Source: Panopea generosa (taxonomy: Eukaryota > Mollusca > Bivalvia > Adapedonta > Hiatellidae). Taken from it: 64,000 bases of DNA. Every line of letters starts with the position of its first letter. Position 1 is the first letter of the stretch. The DNA lies in contig CM055895.1 in assembly GCA_029582155.1 (NCBI GenBank), positions 14,436,787 to 14,500,786 on the forward strand, written 5' to 3'. Under the pieces are notes generated by a model. It worked only from the letters and a program-made list of their open reading frames with translations. It made no database searches and had not been told where the DNA came from. Position numbers and translations under genes: made by a program. Below are positions 1 through 11,335 of this stretch, piece after piece.

Positions 1-214
1 CACTGTTTCCTTGGATCCTGGAAGGTTAACTCCTACTCGAGCACATCCCATCTCCGCAAGTAACTGATAACTTTCACCCTTGAATCAGCTATGAGAGACG
101 AATACTAATGAGACGCAATGTCGTATATCAACCATCACGGAGATTGTGGCCGAGTGGAGATTTGAACCCCTGAATTGATAGTCATACGCGCTACCGACTG
201 AGCTTATCGGGCCC
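1..214 (-). mobile_element. tRNA-derived SINE, family A, copy 1 (cut by window edge)
   Basis: Read on the minus strand, the head near 214-120 has an A-box-like GCTCAGTCGGT and a B-box-like GGGTTCAAATC, followed by a body that matches the longer plus-strand copy at 1113-1396. The 3' tail lies beyond the window start. The internal RNA polymerase III promoter is inferred from the boxes. It is a mobile element copy and not a tRNA gene, because the same head with the same non-tRNA body recurs at 1113, 12389 and 30880. Confidence 0.8.
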
Positions 215-264
215 GACTTATTGTTTTTGAAATTTTATGTATAAAATATATAAATACTACTATT

Positions 265-1040
265 TAGAATGTTGATCTACGATCTCAGACCTGGGTCTAC
301 ATTGAATGTCGATCTACGATTACAGACCTGGGTCGTTATTCAAATTCCAACTTTTATTTTGAATGTTGATCTACGATCTCAGACCCGGCTCGTTATTCAA
401 ATTCCGACTTTTATTTTGAATGTCGATCTACGATCTCAGACCGGCTTGTTTTTAATGTCGATCTACGATCACAGAACTGGGTCGTTGTTCAAATTCCGAC
501 TTTTATTTATTTAATTGAATGTTGATCTACGATATCAGACCTGGCTCGTTATTCAAATTCCGACTTTATTCTGAATGTCGATCTATGATCTCAGACCTGG
601 GTCTACATTGAATGTTGATCTACGATATCAGACCTGGCTCGTTATTCAAATTCCGACTTTATTCTGAATGTTGATCTATGATCTCAGACCTGGGTTTACA
701 TTGAATGTCGATCTACGATTGCAGACCTGGTTCGTTATTCAAATTCCGACTTTTATTTTGAATGTTGATCTACGATCTCAGACCAGGCTCGTTAATCAAA
801 TTCAGTCCGTCTTTTAATTTTTATTTTGTTTGACAATCTACGATATTAGACCTGGCTCGTTATTCTGGATCTACATTGAATATCGATCTTCGATTGCAGA
901 CCTGGGTCGTTTTTGAAATTCCGGCTATATTTTGAATGTTGATCTACAATCTCAGACCTGAGTCTACATTGAATGTCTATCTGCGATTGCAGACCTGGGT
1001 CTACATTGAATGTCGATCTACTATTGCCGATCTAATAGCC
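265..1040. repeat. Minisatellite with 57-bp and 37-bp monomers
   Basis: Tandem copies built on GATCTACGATCTCAGACCTG. Long monomers (about 57 bp) continue into a CGTTATTCAAATTCCGAC segment; short ones (about 37 bp) go straight to GTCTACATTGAATG. Both forms are interspersed. The array sits between two SINE copies in opposite orientation. The short open frame across it is a by-product of the repeat and is not taken as coding. Confidence 0.9.
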
Positions 1041-1112
1041 AACTTCACGCAGCTAAAAGACAATTTTTTTTATTTTGTATTTCTATCTTTATAGTTTTTC
1101 AACAACCACACG

Positions 1113-1396
1113 CCGGGCTCGATTAGCTCAGTCGGTTACGCGTCTGACTATCAATCCAGGGGTCGTGAGTTCGAATTCCCCGCCCGGCAACAGTCTCCGT
1201 GATGATTGATATACGACATTGTATCTCATTATCATTCATCTCTCACCACTGATTCAAGTGGGAAAGTTATCAGTTACTTGCGGAGATGGGTCGTGCTCGA
1301 GTACTGGTTAATCCCAGGAAACAGTGGTTAGGTTAACTGATCGTCTGTTAGTCCTCGATGGAATAAAAATGACGCTAAATATTCAATCAATCAACA
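1113..1396 (+). mobile_element. tRNA-derived SINE, family A, copy 2 (near full length)
   Basis: The best copy of this family in the window. Head: GATTAGCTCAGTCGGTTACG (A box) and GGTCGTGAGTTCGAATTCC (B box), ending CCGCCCGGC, so an acceptor-stem-like pairing with the start survives. The body follows, then a tail ending in GACGCTAAATATTCAATCAA. The GACGCTAAA tail start is shared with family C (for example near 19115), which suggests both used a related LINE partner for retroposition. This resembles the molluscan V-SINE/RUDI type from memory; the family name is not confirmed. Confidence 0.85.
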
Positions 1397-1929
1397 ACCA
1401 CATTATAATTATAGTCAATGTATTTTGAAAAATATAATAATAAACATAAGATTGCATGTTGAATTAATGAAAAAGACGTGACGTTTGCGATAGCACGCCC
1501 GGCAGTTTATAAAGTTGATTTATATATTATAGAGATGGTTTCTATAGAGATGGTTTCTATAATCTGATTTATTTCCTGAAAACAGATGCATTTTATTAAC
1601 CCATGTTCATTTCTCATGTTAAACAATTGATAAAATGTGTTTTGTTGTGTTGGTTGTAGCGTTTAGTCGTTATTTGTTTTCGATGACGCTTGTAAATAAT
1701 TGTGGCTCTAAAAAAGTAAAGTGGTGTAATCAAAATCCAAGACCGTCATCAACACACTGTGTATATACTATGAAATCGTACAATATGATAGTTTTATATC
1801 ATGGTTTAATTTATAAAATATAGTATTGTATTAAAATAGTGTGTATATTTCGTTCGGCGAAGACTTGTCCTTAGTGGGTAGTACGAAGCTGCCAAATAAA
1901 CTTTAGTGTTCGTTAGTACATACCATTAG
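1397..1929. other. No feature recognised
   Basis: AT-rich sequence. It holds a short direct duplication (TAGAGATGGTTTCTA twice near 1530-1560) and only short open frames without family resemblance. Confidence 0.6.
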
Positions 1930-2137
1930 TACAGGAGAACTTCGATAACTCGAACCTGACGGGACTGGACTTAATAGTTCGAGTTATGGGTCGTTAGATC
2001 CAAGTATTGTTCAACATTATACTATACATGTAAATGTATTTACATCCAAATAGGCACTCGACCGGGACCAGATAAATGGTTCGAGCTTAGCATGATGTTC
2101 GAGCCATCCATGTTCGAGCCAACGAAACTCTGCTGTA
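1930..2137. mobile_element. Small inverted-repeat element flanked by TA (MITE, Tc1/mariner-pogo type)
   Basis: The left end (from 1930, TACAGGAGAACTTCGATAAC) and the reverse complement of the right end (to 2137, TACAGCAGAGTTTCGTTGGC) align over about 27 bp, both continuing into CTCGAA. The 208-bp interval has no coding capacity. Ends in CAG with flanking TA fit a non-autonomous relative of Tc1/mariner/pogo elements; that assignment is inferred from the TA flanks and end sequence. Confidence 0.6.
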
Positions 2138-2536
2138 CTTAATTGTAATGTTCATACTCCTCCTTAATATATGCTTCATATATTTTTATACTCGGATTAC
2201 ATTCCATCAATTATATCAATAGTTGGTATTCAGTCATTTCTATTAAAATAGCACATGTTAGCTATATAACCGATTAAAACATACCAGCAAAAGTGCAACA
2301 TTAGCATACGTTGTTCATGTTGTACAGGACAGATTTGAAGAAATTAGAACAGAACACGTGTATGATTCATTTATGCATCTCATAAAGCACTTATGTAATT
2401 ATATTAGGCGTCATATTTCCTTTAATTTACAAAGACAATAGCATATTTTAAAGTATTACATTCTTGGACATATACTGCGCTGCACGCTGCTACATTTCAA
2501 CGTCAAATGTATTGAAAAATCAATTTCGCCGCCAAC
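2138..2536. other. 3' flank of the EF-hand gene, with candidate polyadenylation signal
   Basis: On the minus strand an ATTAAA variant polyadenylation signal lies at 2426-2421, about 110 bases after the stop codon of the EF-hand gene. No canonical AATAAA was found on that strand closer to the stop. The rest of this stretch shows nothing recognisable. Confidence 0.4.
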
Positions 2537-3100
2537 TCAAAAGCCGGCGGCTGCGAATGCAGCTTTACACATTTGATGTTTGTCTACATTTTCTCCCATA
2601 ATCAGCTCGGTATAGAACTCCACAACGTTATCCAGTGAACAACTTCCGCTCGCAGCCCCACCGCACACTTGGAAAAGTCCTTTTATAAAATTCTCATCCG
2701 TCAAGTTAAAAGCATTATGCATCGTTTTGAATTGATCGTAAGAGAAAGACTTGTTGCCTGCCATATCCGCAGCGCTGCACAAATTTTCCGTTGCACGGCG
2801 CGTGGCTGCAACTGTTGCGCTTTTATCTTTTTCAAACATTTCTCGACGTGATGCGACAAAGTCATCGGCTTTAAACGAACGGCTCCAGTCTGGCGTTCCA
2901 GTTAAAAATATTGAGAAATTCCAAAGTTCATCCAAGTCTGCTAACATGGCCTTAGATTGATCAGGGTTCGGTTTATAGGTAGCAATGAATGATTCTTTGC
3001 AGTCGTCACGATCTTTGCTAGATATGACTCCGTCCCGATTAAAATCAAGCAACTTGAAGATCATTTGCCATTTCTCCGCCATCATCGTCATGTCAGCCAT
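2537..3100 (-). CDS. Sarcoplasmic calcium-binding-protein-like EF-hand protein (187 aa)
   Basis: An uninterrupted 187-residue frame from ATG (3100-3098) to TGA (2539-2537). Residues 19-30 form a good EF-hand loop (DFNRDGVISSKD): acidic or amide ligands at positions 1, 3 and 5, Gly at 6, Ile at 8, Asp at 12. A second, degenerate loop is seen at about 112-123 (DMAGNKSFSYDQ, Gln in place of the position-12 acid). Near 146-157 a third has the spacing but no acidic ligands. Length and layout fit invertebrate sarcoplasmic calcium-binding proteins, soluble Ca2+ buffers of muscle and neurons usually about 175-195 residues long. With one canonical site it may bind little Ca2+. The coding part has no intron, but a polypyrimidine tract and AG end 15 bases upstream of the ATG, so a 5' UTR exon should exist further up. 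A related calexcitin-like protein is the main alternative. Confidence 0.85.
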   Translation of the reverse strand: MADMTMMAEKWQMIFKLLDFNRDGVISSKDRDDCKESFIATYKPNPDQSKAMLADLDELWNFSIFLTGTPDWSRSFKADDFVASRREMFEKDKSATVAATRRATENLCSAADMAGNKSFSYDQFKTMHNAFNLTDENFIKGLFQVCGGAASGSCSLDNVVEFYTELIMGENVDKHQMCKAAFAAAGF

Positions 3101-3146
3101 TGTGAGATTGTCTTCCTATAATGGAAAATGGAAAACAAAAGTTAAC
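3101..3146 (-). promoter_or_regulatory. 3' splice site of a 5' UTR intron in the EF-hand gene
   Basis: Read on the minus strand, TTTTGTTTTCCATTTTCCAT then TATAG ends at 3116. The exon would begin at 3115 and carry 15 UTR bases before the ATG at 3100. The tract is pyrimidine-rich for about 20 bases with no competing AG. An intron immediately before the start codon is common in this kind of gene. The upstream non-coding exon and promoter could not be placed. Confidence 0.55.
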
Positions 3147-4555
3147 GGGACGAACTTTTTTTATATTTACTAACACATTTACTGTTGTTTTCTTGTTGTA
3201 AATACATGTACACTTACAGGAATTAAGCAAACAAAGACATATATGTATATAAGATGAACAGCATTTTAAGTGGTTGCGTGAAAATGGCAATACCTTTCTA
3301 AAGAAATCATTATAGTTTTATCATAAAACATTTAACTGATCTCAAGTCGTTGTCAAAATATTGGCTAAAATGGCAACACTTTTAAACTGTCAATATCAAC
3401 TAGATTAAATACGTTTAATAAGTCAACATGTTTTAAAATATTATTTTTTACGTTTAATACATTTTCCTGTTAATTGTATTTTTCTAATATGTAAAAAAGG
3501 ATCCCGCACAACAAACCGTGGATTAAATACTTTCGTATAACCAGTTTATGCTGTTTAGGAAGAAGACACATTATGTAAAGCACAGCTATGATACATATAA
3601 TTAATACCTTAACAGCCATTAGGCCATTATAATTGCTACATTATCATCCCCGCCCGCCCCTAATTTTCACGCCACCCGATCCGTTTTATTTTTATAAAAA
3701 AAAAATATAAAAAAAAAAAAATTAAAAAAATTAAAAAATATTAAAAAACATTCAGAAATAAAAATAAAGAATAAAAATAAAATCCTCCCGCCCTCCCGGT
3801 TTTTAAGAAAAAATTGTATGATAATCTAACAATTAATTTATAATGGCCTTAATGGTAATATTTTAACAAGCACCTCTTTTAAACACGTTTCATTCAACTG
3901 TAAAAACGTTTGCTTGTACCTTATGAAAAATAGAAACGTTTACTTAATAGTAAGAAATCATAACCAATACAACAGAAAACGTAGCATTCACATTCGGAAC
4001 ACCTCGCTCAATTCTCCGAATCAAACTAAAGTGCTGCGAGCAGTGCCCAAGGAGTTCCGAATGGTAGCATTCAATGGGCACAGACGCCAAAGCAGTATAA
4101 ACACAGTTAATTATAAAGTATAATGCATACATTGATAAGAGTTGCCAACAATATCCACCGCCTTGGAACAGTCAACAACAAAATATGCCACTGTGGAGTG
4201 TACTGTTAAACGTTTGGTAACATTATCCCATTTATTTTCATGGCCCAATCCCTTACAAGCCCACATTAAACAATGCAATTCGAATATCAGGCAGCAAATG
4301 TGTTTGCTTTTTAACGTCACTGGGCGTAACCGTGTTTAATGGGTGCACCCATCCTCACTCTTTACCATCGTCGTCATATCATAAGGTGAGACATTGTACA
4401 TAAAATAAGTCCCGCCAGCTTATTCTCTTACGTATACGGCAAAATGCACACGCGTATGATGTGAAACACATAAATATGCCCAAAGAAATATATTAAAAAG
4501 AACAAGTAATGCTATATTCAACTGTTCTCGATGATTTTTGCTAAAGGCAGAGAGG
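3147..4555. other. No gene recognised; A-rich tract
   Basis: Upstream flank of the EF-hand gene. At 3645-3800 a C-rich segment (CCCCGCCCGCCCC) is followed by over 100 bases of A/T runs and a second C-rich segment (CCTCCCGCCCTCCCGG); a similar C-rich and T-rich junction occurs near 47020. The remaining open frames are short and without family resemblance. Confidence 0.5.
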
Positions 4556-5957
4556 CGACGGAATTAAGGTTACGACAAGACGGAGATAAGGATAAGGGTT
4601 TGACAAGACGGAGATAAGGAAAATGTTACGACAAGACGGAGATAAGGACAAGTGTACGACAATACGGAGATAGGACAATGTTACGACAAGACGGAGATAA
4701 GGACAAGTGTACGACATAACGGAGATAAGGACAATGTTACGACAAGACGGATAAGGACACGTGCACGACAAGACGAATATAAGGATACGTGTACGACAAG
4801 ACGAAGATAAGGACAAGAGTATGACAAAACGGAGATAAGGACAAGGGTACGACAATATGGAGACAAGGATAATGTAACGACAAGACGGAGATAGTGACAA
4901 GGTTACGACAAGACGGAGATAAGGACAAGTGTACAACAAGACGGAGATAAGGACAATGTTACGACAAGACGGAGATAAGGACAAGGTTACGACAAGACGG
5001 AGATGAGGACAAGTGTACGACAAGACGGATATAAGAATAAGATTACAACAAGACGGAGATAAGGTCAAGGTTACGACAACACGGAGATAAGGACAATGTT
5101 ACGACAAGACAGAGATAAAGGCAAGGTTACGACAAGGTGGAGATAAGGACAGGGTTACGACAAGACGGATATAAGGACAAGTATACGACAAGACGGAGAT
5201 AAGGACAATGGTACGACAAGACGGAGATACGGACAAGTGTACGACAAAACGGAAAAGAGGACAATGTTTCAACAAGATGGAGATAAAGGCAATGTTACGG
5301 CAAGACGGAGATAAGAAGAGGTGTACGACAAGACGGAGATAAGGACAAGGTTACGAAAAGACGGAGATAAGAACAAGGTTACGACAAGACGATGATAAGA
5401 ACAAGGTTACGACAAGACGATGATAAGTACAATGTTACGACAAGACGGAGATAAGGACAAGGGTACGACAAGACGGAGATAAGGACAAGTGTATGACAAG
5501 ACGGAGATAAAGGCAAGGTAACGACAAGACGGAGATAAGGACAATGTTACGACAAGCCGGAGATAAGGACAATGTTACGACAAGACGGAGATAAGGAAAA
5601 GGTTACGTAAAGACGGATAAAGGACAAGGAAACGACAAGACGGTGATAAGGACAATGTTACGACAAGACGGAGATAAGGACAAGTGTACCACAAGACGGA
5701 GATAAGGACAAGGTTACGACAAATCGGAGATAAGGACAAATGAACGACAAGACGGAGATAAAGGCAAGGTTACGACAAGACGGACATAAGGATAAGATTA
5801 CGACAAGACGGAGATAAGGATAAGTGAACGACAAGACAGAGGTAAAGGACATGGTTACGTCAAGACGGAGATAAGGACAAAGGTACGACAAGACGGAGAT
5901 AAGGACAAGTGTACGCGTGGCAAGACGGAGATAAGGACACAGTTACGACAAGACGAG
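4556..5957. repeat. 28-bp minisatellite (about 50 copies)
   Basis: The monomer is close to TTACGACAAGACGGAGATAA followed by GGACAAGG, 28 bp, in an array of about 1.4 kb. Variation is mainly at the junction (AAGTGT, AATGTT, AAGGTT) and there are a few 1-bp indels. Because 28 is not a multiple of three, the long minus-strand frames repeat every 84 bp (28 residues); they reflect a stop-poor repeat strand and carry no sign of a real gene. Confidence 0.95.
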
Positions 5958-7556
5958 CAATTCTGGAAACTTGTTATCTAAAGGGACTAATAGCTTTGTT
6001 GTAAATTTTAACGCATTACACTAACCTTAATCGTCATTTTTAATCAGTAAAATATGTATAGTGGTTTTACCTATTACCGCGAGTATAAAACTTTGTAAAT
6101 AATGGCATCAATAATAAACTTTATTATCCACCAGAACAAGCTATTTCAATGAGCTTCGTGCATTTGTACCACGTGATTGTACATAAGAAATCATTACTGT
6201 GCGCTTCAAAGCGGAAGCGTCCCGAAAATCCGGATAGAGTTTTCGTAGGAACGGTAACTCTAATTATAACTACCCCGCATACCTCAGATATAACATAATT
6301 ATATAGGAAATCACCGAGGCACTCCTAATGAATATTGTGTCATTTGAAACAACAAGAAACTTATTTATTTGAGAAATTGAAGTATATATTATTCCAAAAT
6401 AGATACTTAAAATATAATTAGAAAAAGAAAACAGCTGTGATAAAGGTGTTATATTAATATTGATATATTTATATAATAGAGCCAACTTCAATATTATCAA
6501 AACAGTGATAAACATCAACTATATGTTATTTTTCCGTAAAAATGACTATTTGTTAAAATAAATTGTTTTATAAAACTTTAATCTGATATTGTGTTCCATA
6601 TGAAAAGAACTCTAGGTGTCTCGTCCAATACAGGTTTTCACCACAACATTGACTCGTACAATATAAATCCATATTATACAGTGAACTGTATAATAACCTT
6701 ATAGTAGTAAAGTTATTTAAGTGTGCCGAGTAATAAACAGTTGCCGGTACGAAATGTAAACAAATGCCGACGCTAACGGAAGTTGGAGCTTTGCGCATGT
6801 CTGGGATATTGCTATTATACAGGCATTCGCGGTTATAGGTATATCGCGGTATTAGGTATACAAGGGATATATTTATCACGTGAATCAAAGTGTCCATATT
6901 TGTTCATTTTTGTCATACAAATAAAAGTGTTTTTATCATGTAGCTAAAAAGTGTACAATTTTAGTTTGTGCATAAATCTTTAAAATGGCAATTGACAAGT
7001 CGTCTGCTCTTGGTCATTTTGTAACAAGCGTACCAGCAATGTGTTATATGACGCCGACCCGGTTCACCTCCGTGTACTAAAATCAACGATAATACCCGTA
7101 AAACTGTACAATTACATAAAACACTACCAAATATTAGCAAATTTACAATGTGTCCATTTAAAAATATATCTTAAGCATGCTTTTATGTTCGTATTAAAAT
7201 AAAAAGTCGGATTTAAAACATTCGTAACATAAACTTTTATATTTTGAAGCTTTCAGACGATTTAATTGTCTTCTGAAACGTTTTATATTAAGAGCCGACA
7301 CAAACTTAGGCAACTTTGGTATTAAGGTAACATTTTAAGAATTATTGATACATGTGGTCATATTTTTACATGATTAATATTGTTTATGTTAGCCTTACGC
7401 TGGTCTCCCCTCTTTGTAAACTATCCATCAGAAGTTTCAACTCTGTGCTAGAGTTATATTTAATTGCATTCATGTGTTCATATCAACATAACAAACGATT
7501 AAAAGCAGCATTGAAATACTGCTTATCTTAATATTTTTTATCCTTCACTCCACAGT
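5958..7556. other. No feature recognised
   Basis: AT-rich single-copy-looking sequence. The longest open frames (about 80-110 codons on the minus strand near 6270-6900) have no motif. A short hairpin (TTTCAGACGA / TCTTCTGAAA) lies near 7252-7281. Confidence 0.5.
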
Positions 7557-7770
7557 GGAGCGCGTGGTCTAGTGGTAGAGCACCGAAACCATGGTCGGAG
7601 GGTCGTGGGTTCGATCCTCCGCCACGGCTATGTGTGGTGTCCTTGCGCAAGAAACTTTTTCCGCATATGCTTTGTACTGGTTCTACCCAGGAAGACTTCG
7701 AGCGTGATTTGTTTAAGTTGTAAGAACTTGTTTCACAATCGAAGTAAAATAAATAAGTTTAAACTGAACA
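7557..7770 (+). mobile_element. tRNA-derived SINE, family B, copy 1
   Basis: The head has GTGGTCTAGTGGTAGAGCAC (A box) and GGGTCGTGGGTTCGATCCTC (B box). The body continues TGTGTGGTGTCCTTGCGCAA and the element ends near CACAATCGAAGTAAAATAAA. Two more copies are seen at 12701-12905 (minus) and 48646-48812 (plus), which fixes the element limits and rules out a lone tRNA gene. Confidence 0.85.
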
Positions 7771-7924
7771 CAGTTGGTTATCTATAAAGTTACGTATAAA
7801 ACACAACACGAAATAATTGCAGTACAATACTGTGTATGCAAGAGCACGTAGTCCAACCATTTATCACATTTAAACTTTGCCATAAGTGTAAACAAATAAA
7901 ATACTTCAACTGCACTTTTTTGTT

Positions 7925-8230
7925 TGTTTGATGTTTAACGTCGCTTTCAACAATTTGTTCAACTATCGTATCGCGACGGTGTCTGTTTGGGATAATCTTC
8001 TGAACTCTGCCATACTGGAATATCAAGGCCTAGACACATGGTATGATACCCCACCCAGTCACATTATACTGACGACAGGCCTACCAGACCTAGAAGTGTC
8101 CTCTAAATGCTGAGCGCCGAGCGAGGAAACTTTTAGTACCATTTTAAGTGTTTGATAAGACTGTGGCCGGGGTTCGAACCCACGACATTCCACAAGCAAT
8201 GCGGACGCTCTATCCCGATACCAACGCTGC
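7925..8230 (-). mobile_element. tRNA-derived SINE, family C, copy 1
   Basis: Minus-strand copy of the element best seen at 18833-19135. The B-box-like GTGGGTTCGAACCCCGGCCA lies near 8165-8190, the central GTCAGTATAATGTGACTG-like segment near 8060-8080, and the tail (GCGACGTTAAACATCAAAC on the minus strand) at 7925-7945. Confidence 0.8.
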
Positions 8231-8572
8231 AGTTTTGTTAATCAAAATCAAACCAATGTTTAGGACGTAGTTTATGTTTATAGTGCCGGACCCATAATCA
8301 GTGAGATTTATTCTTGATATTCATTATAATCATACGATCCTGTGTATGAATGTGTCTTCCTCTCAGCGATGAGGTTGCGAGTTTAGACCCACAATACTCC
8401 CATACCAAAGAATTTAAAAGAAAAAATAAAACAGTACTTCTTTCTAACCATAGTCTACGGTCTTCTTTCATCAATAAATAATTAATACTAAATGCCGTTT
8501 ATATCGACCAACAGTAAGTTGGACATGGCGTTAAATACCACACACCTCTTCGCGTAATGTTTATAATTGTTT
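8231..8572. other. No feature recognised
   Basis: AT-rich spacer. A segment near 8340-8395 (CTCAGCGATGAGGTTGCGAG) has a faint tRNA-like look, but no second copy was found in the window. Confidence 0.4.
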
Positions 8573-8575
8573 TAA

Positions 8576-8646
<71 letters not shown>
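8573..8646. repeat. (AAAT)n microsatellite
   Basis: About 18 uninterrupted AAAT tetranucleotides. The minus-strand frame reading a LFIY repeat across it is low-complexity and not coding. Confidence 0.95.
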
Positions 8647-8647
<1 letters not shown>

Positions 8648-9574
8648 ATGTATTACCTTGTATGTTTAATATTAATCCAGGATAATACACTAGATGTAGT
8701 CGACTGGTTCTAGATGTATTCCGTGTGTAACCCTTGACTAAATACCATGAGATATGGCTCATGCCAAACAGATAGTATTACAAGTAAAGGTACCAGCTGT
8801 AATCTATAATAACGTACGAAATATTAAAAGAATGACGATCTTTTATTTGGTAAGTAAAATAGAGGCTAAATATCAGGTAAAATAAAAAATATAATAAATG
8901 GTTGCCAATGAATCAAAGTATCTTAAAAGTTAAAAATAAAAAAAAAGTGTTTTGTTATCCAAATATTTCTTGTAAAAAAAAGTTATATTTCCCCATTTAG
9001 CCGGACACTTTTTCGTTTTTCACGTGAAGAATGCGTTTTTAGGATTAAACAAGTGTTAAGATTTACAGATCGGTTGGTTTTAAAATTTCATTACGCACGC
9101 GCACACATGCACTTACAGACATAAGATTGTTTCGGATTGTTTGGGACAAGGTCCGATACCCCAATTTAAACATTACATTCCAAATTACACAAGTAGTCTG
9201 TGTATTGATGACGTAAGTACTTTTATGCTGGCTGTGCCCTTTACAGACTGTGTCTGCTTTTTGAGATAGACATTCGTTTTATTTTTTTTTGCTATTTTGC
9301 CATAATCATTTTTTATCAATAAACACGTAAATTCACGTACTTTTAAAGTATTATGTCATCGGTTGTAGTTCATTACAGTACGTACCTTTACATTACATCA
9401 TTCTCTACTTCGGTAATGGCTAGAACGAAATATCATATAACACTGTGCTCAACCATTAAGTTGATAGACATTCAGCTATGTACACCGTGATGATTGCATC
9501 TGTTCTGTAAGGCTATTGATGCAAACTGCTGCGTTTGAATCCAGTCATTTGGCCGGGCGGGATTCGAACTATGG
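8647..9574. other. No feature recognised
   Basis: AT-rich DNA with short homopolymer runs; no open frame of note and no repeat match elsewhere in the window. Confidence 0.5.
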
Positions 9575-9696
9575 CCCCGGTTTCGCAAAATTACTTAAGT
9601 CCGTTGTTTTACGTTAACAGAAATAGTGTGTGTGGATTGAGCACGCCAATGAGTTTAAGTAAAGTAACCGACTTAAATAGTTTCGTGAAACCGGGG
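9575..9696. mobile_element. Short inverted-repeat element (122 bp)
   Basis: The left end, CCCCGGTTTCGCAAAATTAC then TTAAGTC, and the reverse complement of the right end, CCCCGGTTTCACGAAACTAT then TTAAGTC, align over about 27 bp with few mismatches. The interior has no coding capacity. A related half-end (ACCCCGGTTTCAC) occurs near 47665. It is taken as a MITE-like hairpin; target duplication not resolved. Confidence 0.5.
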
Positions 9697-10763
9697 TCTT
9701 CAAGATCTCTAGTTTGGCAGTTTTCTTGACGTGTCATCATTTGATGTATCAGGTCGGCTGACAAGTGTAATGTTTCAATAAAATATTCCTATTGTAAATA
9801 GTGACACTGTGTATTGGAATGAAACCGATTTAGATTACCTCATCCGCAATGTGGTTATTCAATATACCATAAAAATGGTAGGTAATGGTCCTGTGTAATT
9901 GAAACGTAATTAAACTTTTTCTATTGAACCCAAACATTTCTTAATGAAATGTGATACAGTAACCTTGTGTTATAATACATTGATAATACATCGATAATAC
10001 ATTGTTTCGACTTGACTTAATTTAAGAAATATGCCACGATGACCCCCAACGGAACACCGTACATAATTGAAATCAAACCGTTAAGTTAAAAAACATTGAA
10101 AACATACACATGATTGACAATTTAAGAAATGCAATATATAAATATTATCATAGGACACAACAGTTATATAAAATATCCCCATCTACTTCTTTTAAATCCA
10201 AGTCACCAAATATGCAGTGACCCGTTTATCCATCCCGTAATGGATCTGTGGGGATCTGTATACCAATATGCTTAACATGCAACCATTTTTGAAAAACAAA
10301 TCTTTATACGGCCTTTTGTCATTTGAAAGCTTTCAACATCTCTAGGGTATATTAGTTACCAAATTCCATTTCACTAATGATGGTGTCCTGTTAATAGTTA
10401 CATGCAAAATTATGTTACACAGTCTCTAGGGCACAATATTGGAATAACATATACAACACAAACGAGGATAAATTACATGTTATTTGAACTATATTCCTCG
10501 TTTCAAATTTAGAATAATTGTCTTCAGCACATTTACTGTTCTGGCACAATTTGTCCTTTTATAAAATAACAGAGATAGTGTGTCTTTATAAGTGTATGTC
10601 GGCTGAACACGAATCGATTTTCTGCCGGAATAAATCATTTAGAAAAAAGACAAAATAGCAAACTTAAACTGCATAAGCACTATTTTACCATTTTAATATG
10701 TTTAAATCATTAAAAAGCGATTCGCATGATAAATCTACATTCAAAGCTGTGTAAACGGTCGTC
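9697..10763. other. No feature recognised
   Basis: AT-rich DNA without motifs, repeats shared with the rest of the window, or long open frames. Confidence 0.5.
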
Positions 10764-11335
10764 TTAAAGAAAATATATATCAGAGGATTTTTCAAAATTT
10801 TAAAATTCGATAAAAGCATTTCCCCCTCCAATATATCATGCCTATATATATTCACTGGCCCCGTGTTGCCAAAAAGAATATTTATTTAAGCATGCCAAAA
10901 CATTATTCTAGTACTGAAAAGCGTTAACCCAACTTGGGCTAAGCGCCTAGGTTAGTGTAAAATAAATTTTCCTCTTAAAATTGCAATATATTTTGTGAAA
11001 TATAAAAGAAGTTTAAAACGATTTCATTTCGATTTTAATTTGATCCGTTACAAAGGTTTACACGTAGCAAAAATTGTTTCATCTTAGGTACAGTCAGAAT
11101 GACGATGCGTAGGTCGTCAAGCCGTATTTACGAGCTGTCTATTTCTAGAAAGGGGATTTTATTCCAAGCTTACCATTCAAATTTAGGTATCGATTTTGGC
11201 ACGTTTTGGTGGATTTGACATACCGAACTATGCGGTTTCTGTTTATTAATTATAATGAGATGCGCTTTATTTAAATGAATAAATATTTTATTCTTATGAC
11301 TTTTATAGCGTTTTATCCTGATATACTCCCTTTAA
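10764..11335. mobile_element. TTAA-ended inverted-repeat element, copy 1 (572 bp)
   Basis: It starts TTAAAGAAAATATATATCAG and ends CTGATATACTCCCTTTAA, so the ends are imperfect inverted repeats. It matches the 343-bp element at 19865-20207 in order: GGATTTTTCAAAATTTTAAA near the start, the CTATATATATTCACTG segment, an ACTTGGGCTA segment, and the TCCTGATATACTCCCTTTAA end. The shorter copy lacks internal blocks. There is no coding capacity. TTAA at both ends suggests, but does not prove, piggyBac-type mobilisation. Confidence 0.6.

Noticed and set aside
1113-1190. Possible tRNA gene (A and B boxes present)
   Set aside because: The head is followed by a body and tail shared with other copies in the window, so it is a SINE. 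The same reasoning applies near 7557, 18833 and 48646.
4541-5068. 175-codon minus-strand frame rich in Leu/Ser/Pro/Cys
   Set aside because: Translation of the 28-bp array on a stop-poor strand; it repeats every 28 residues and equivalent frames exist in the other phases.
8499-8762. 87-codon minus-strand frame with a LFIY repeat
   Set aside because: Produced by the (AAAT)n microsatellite.
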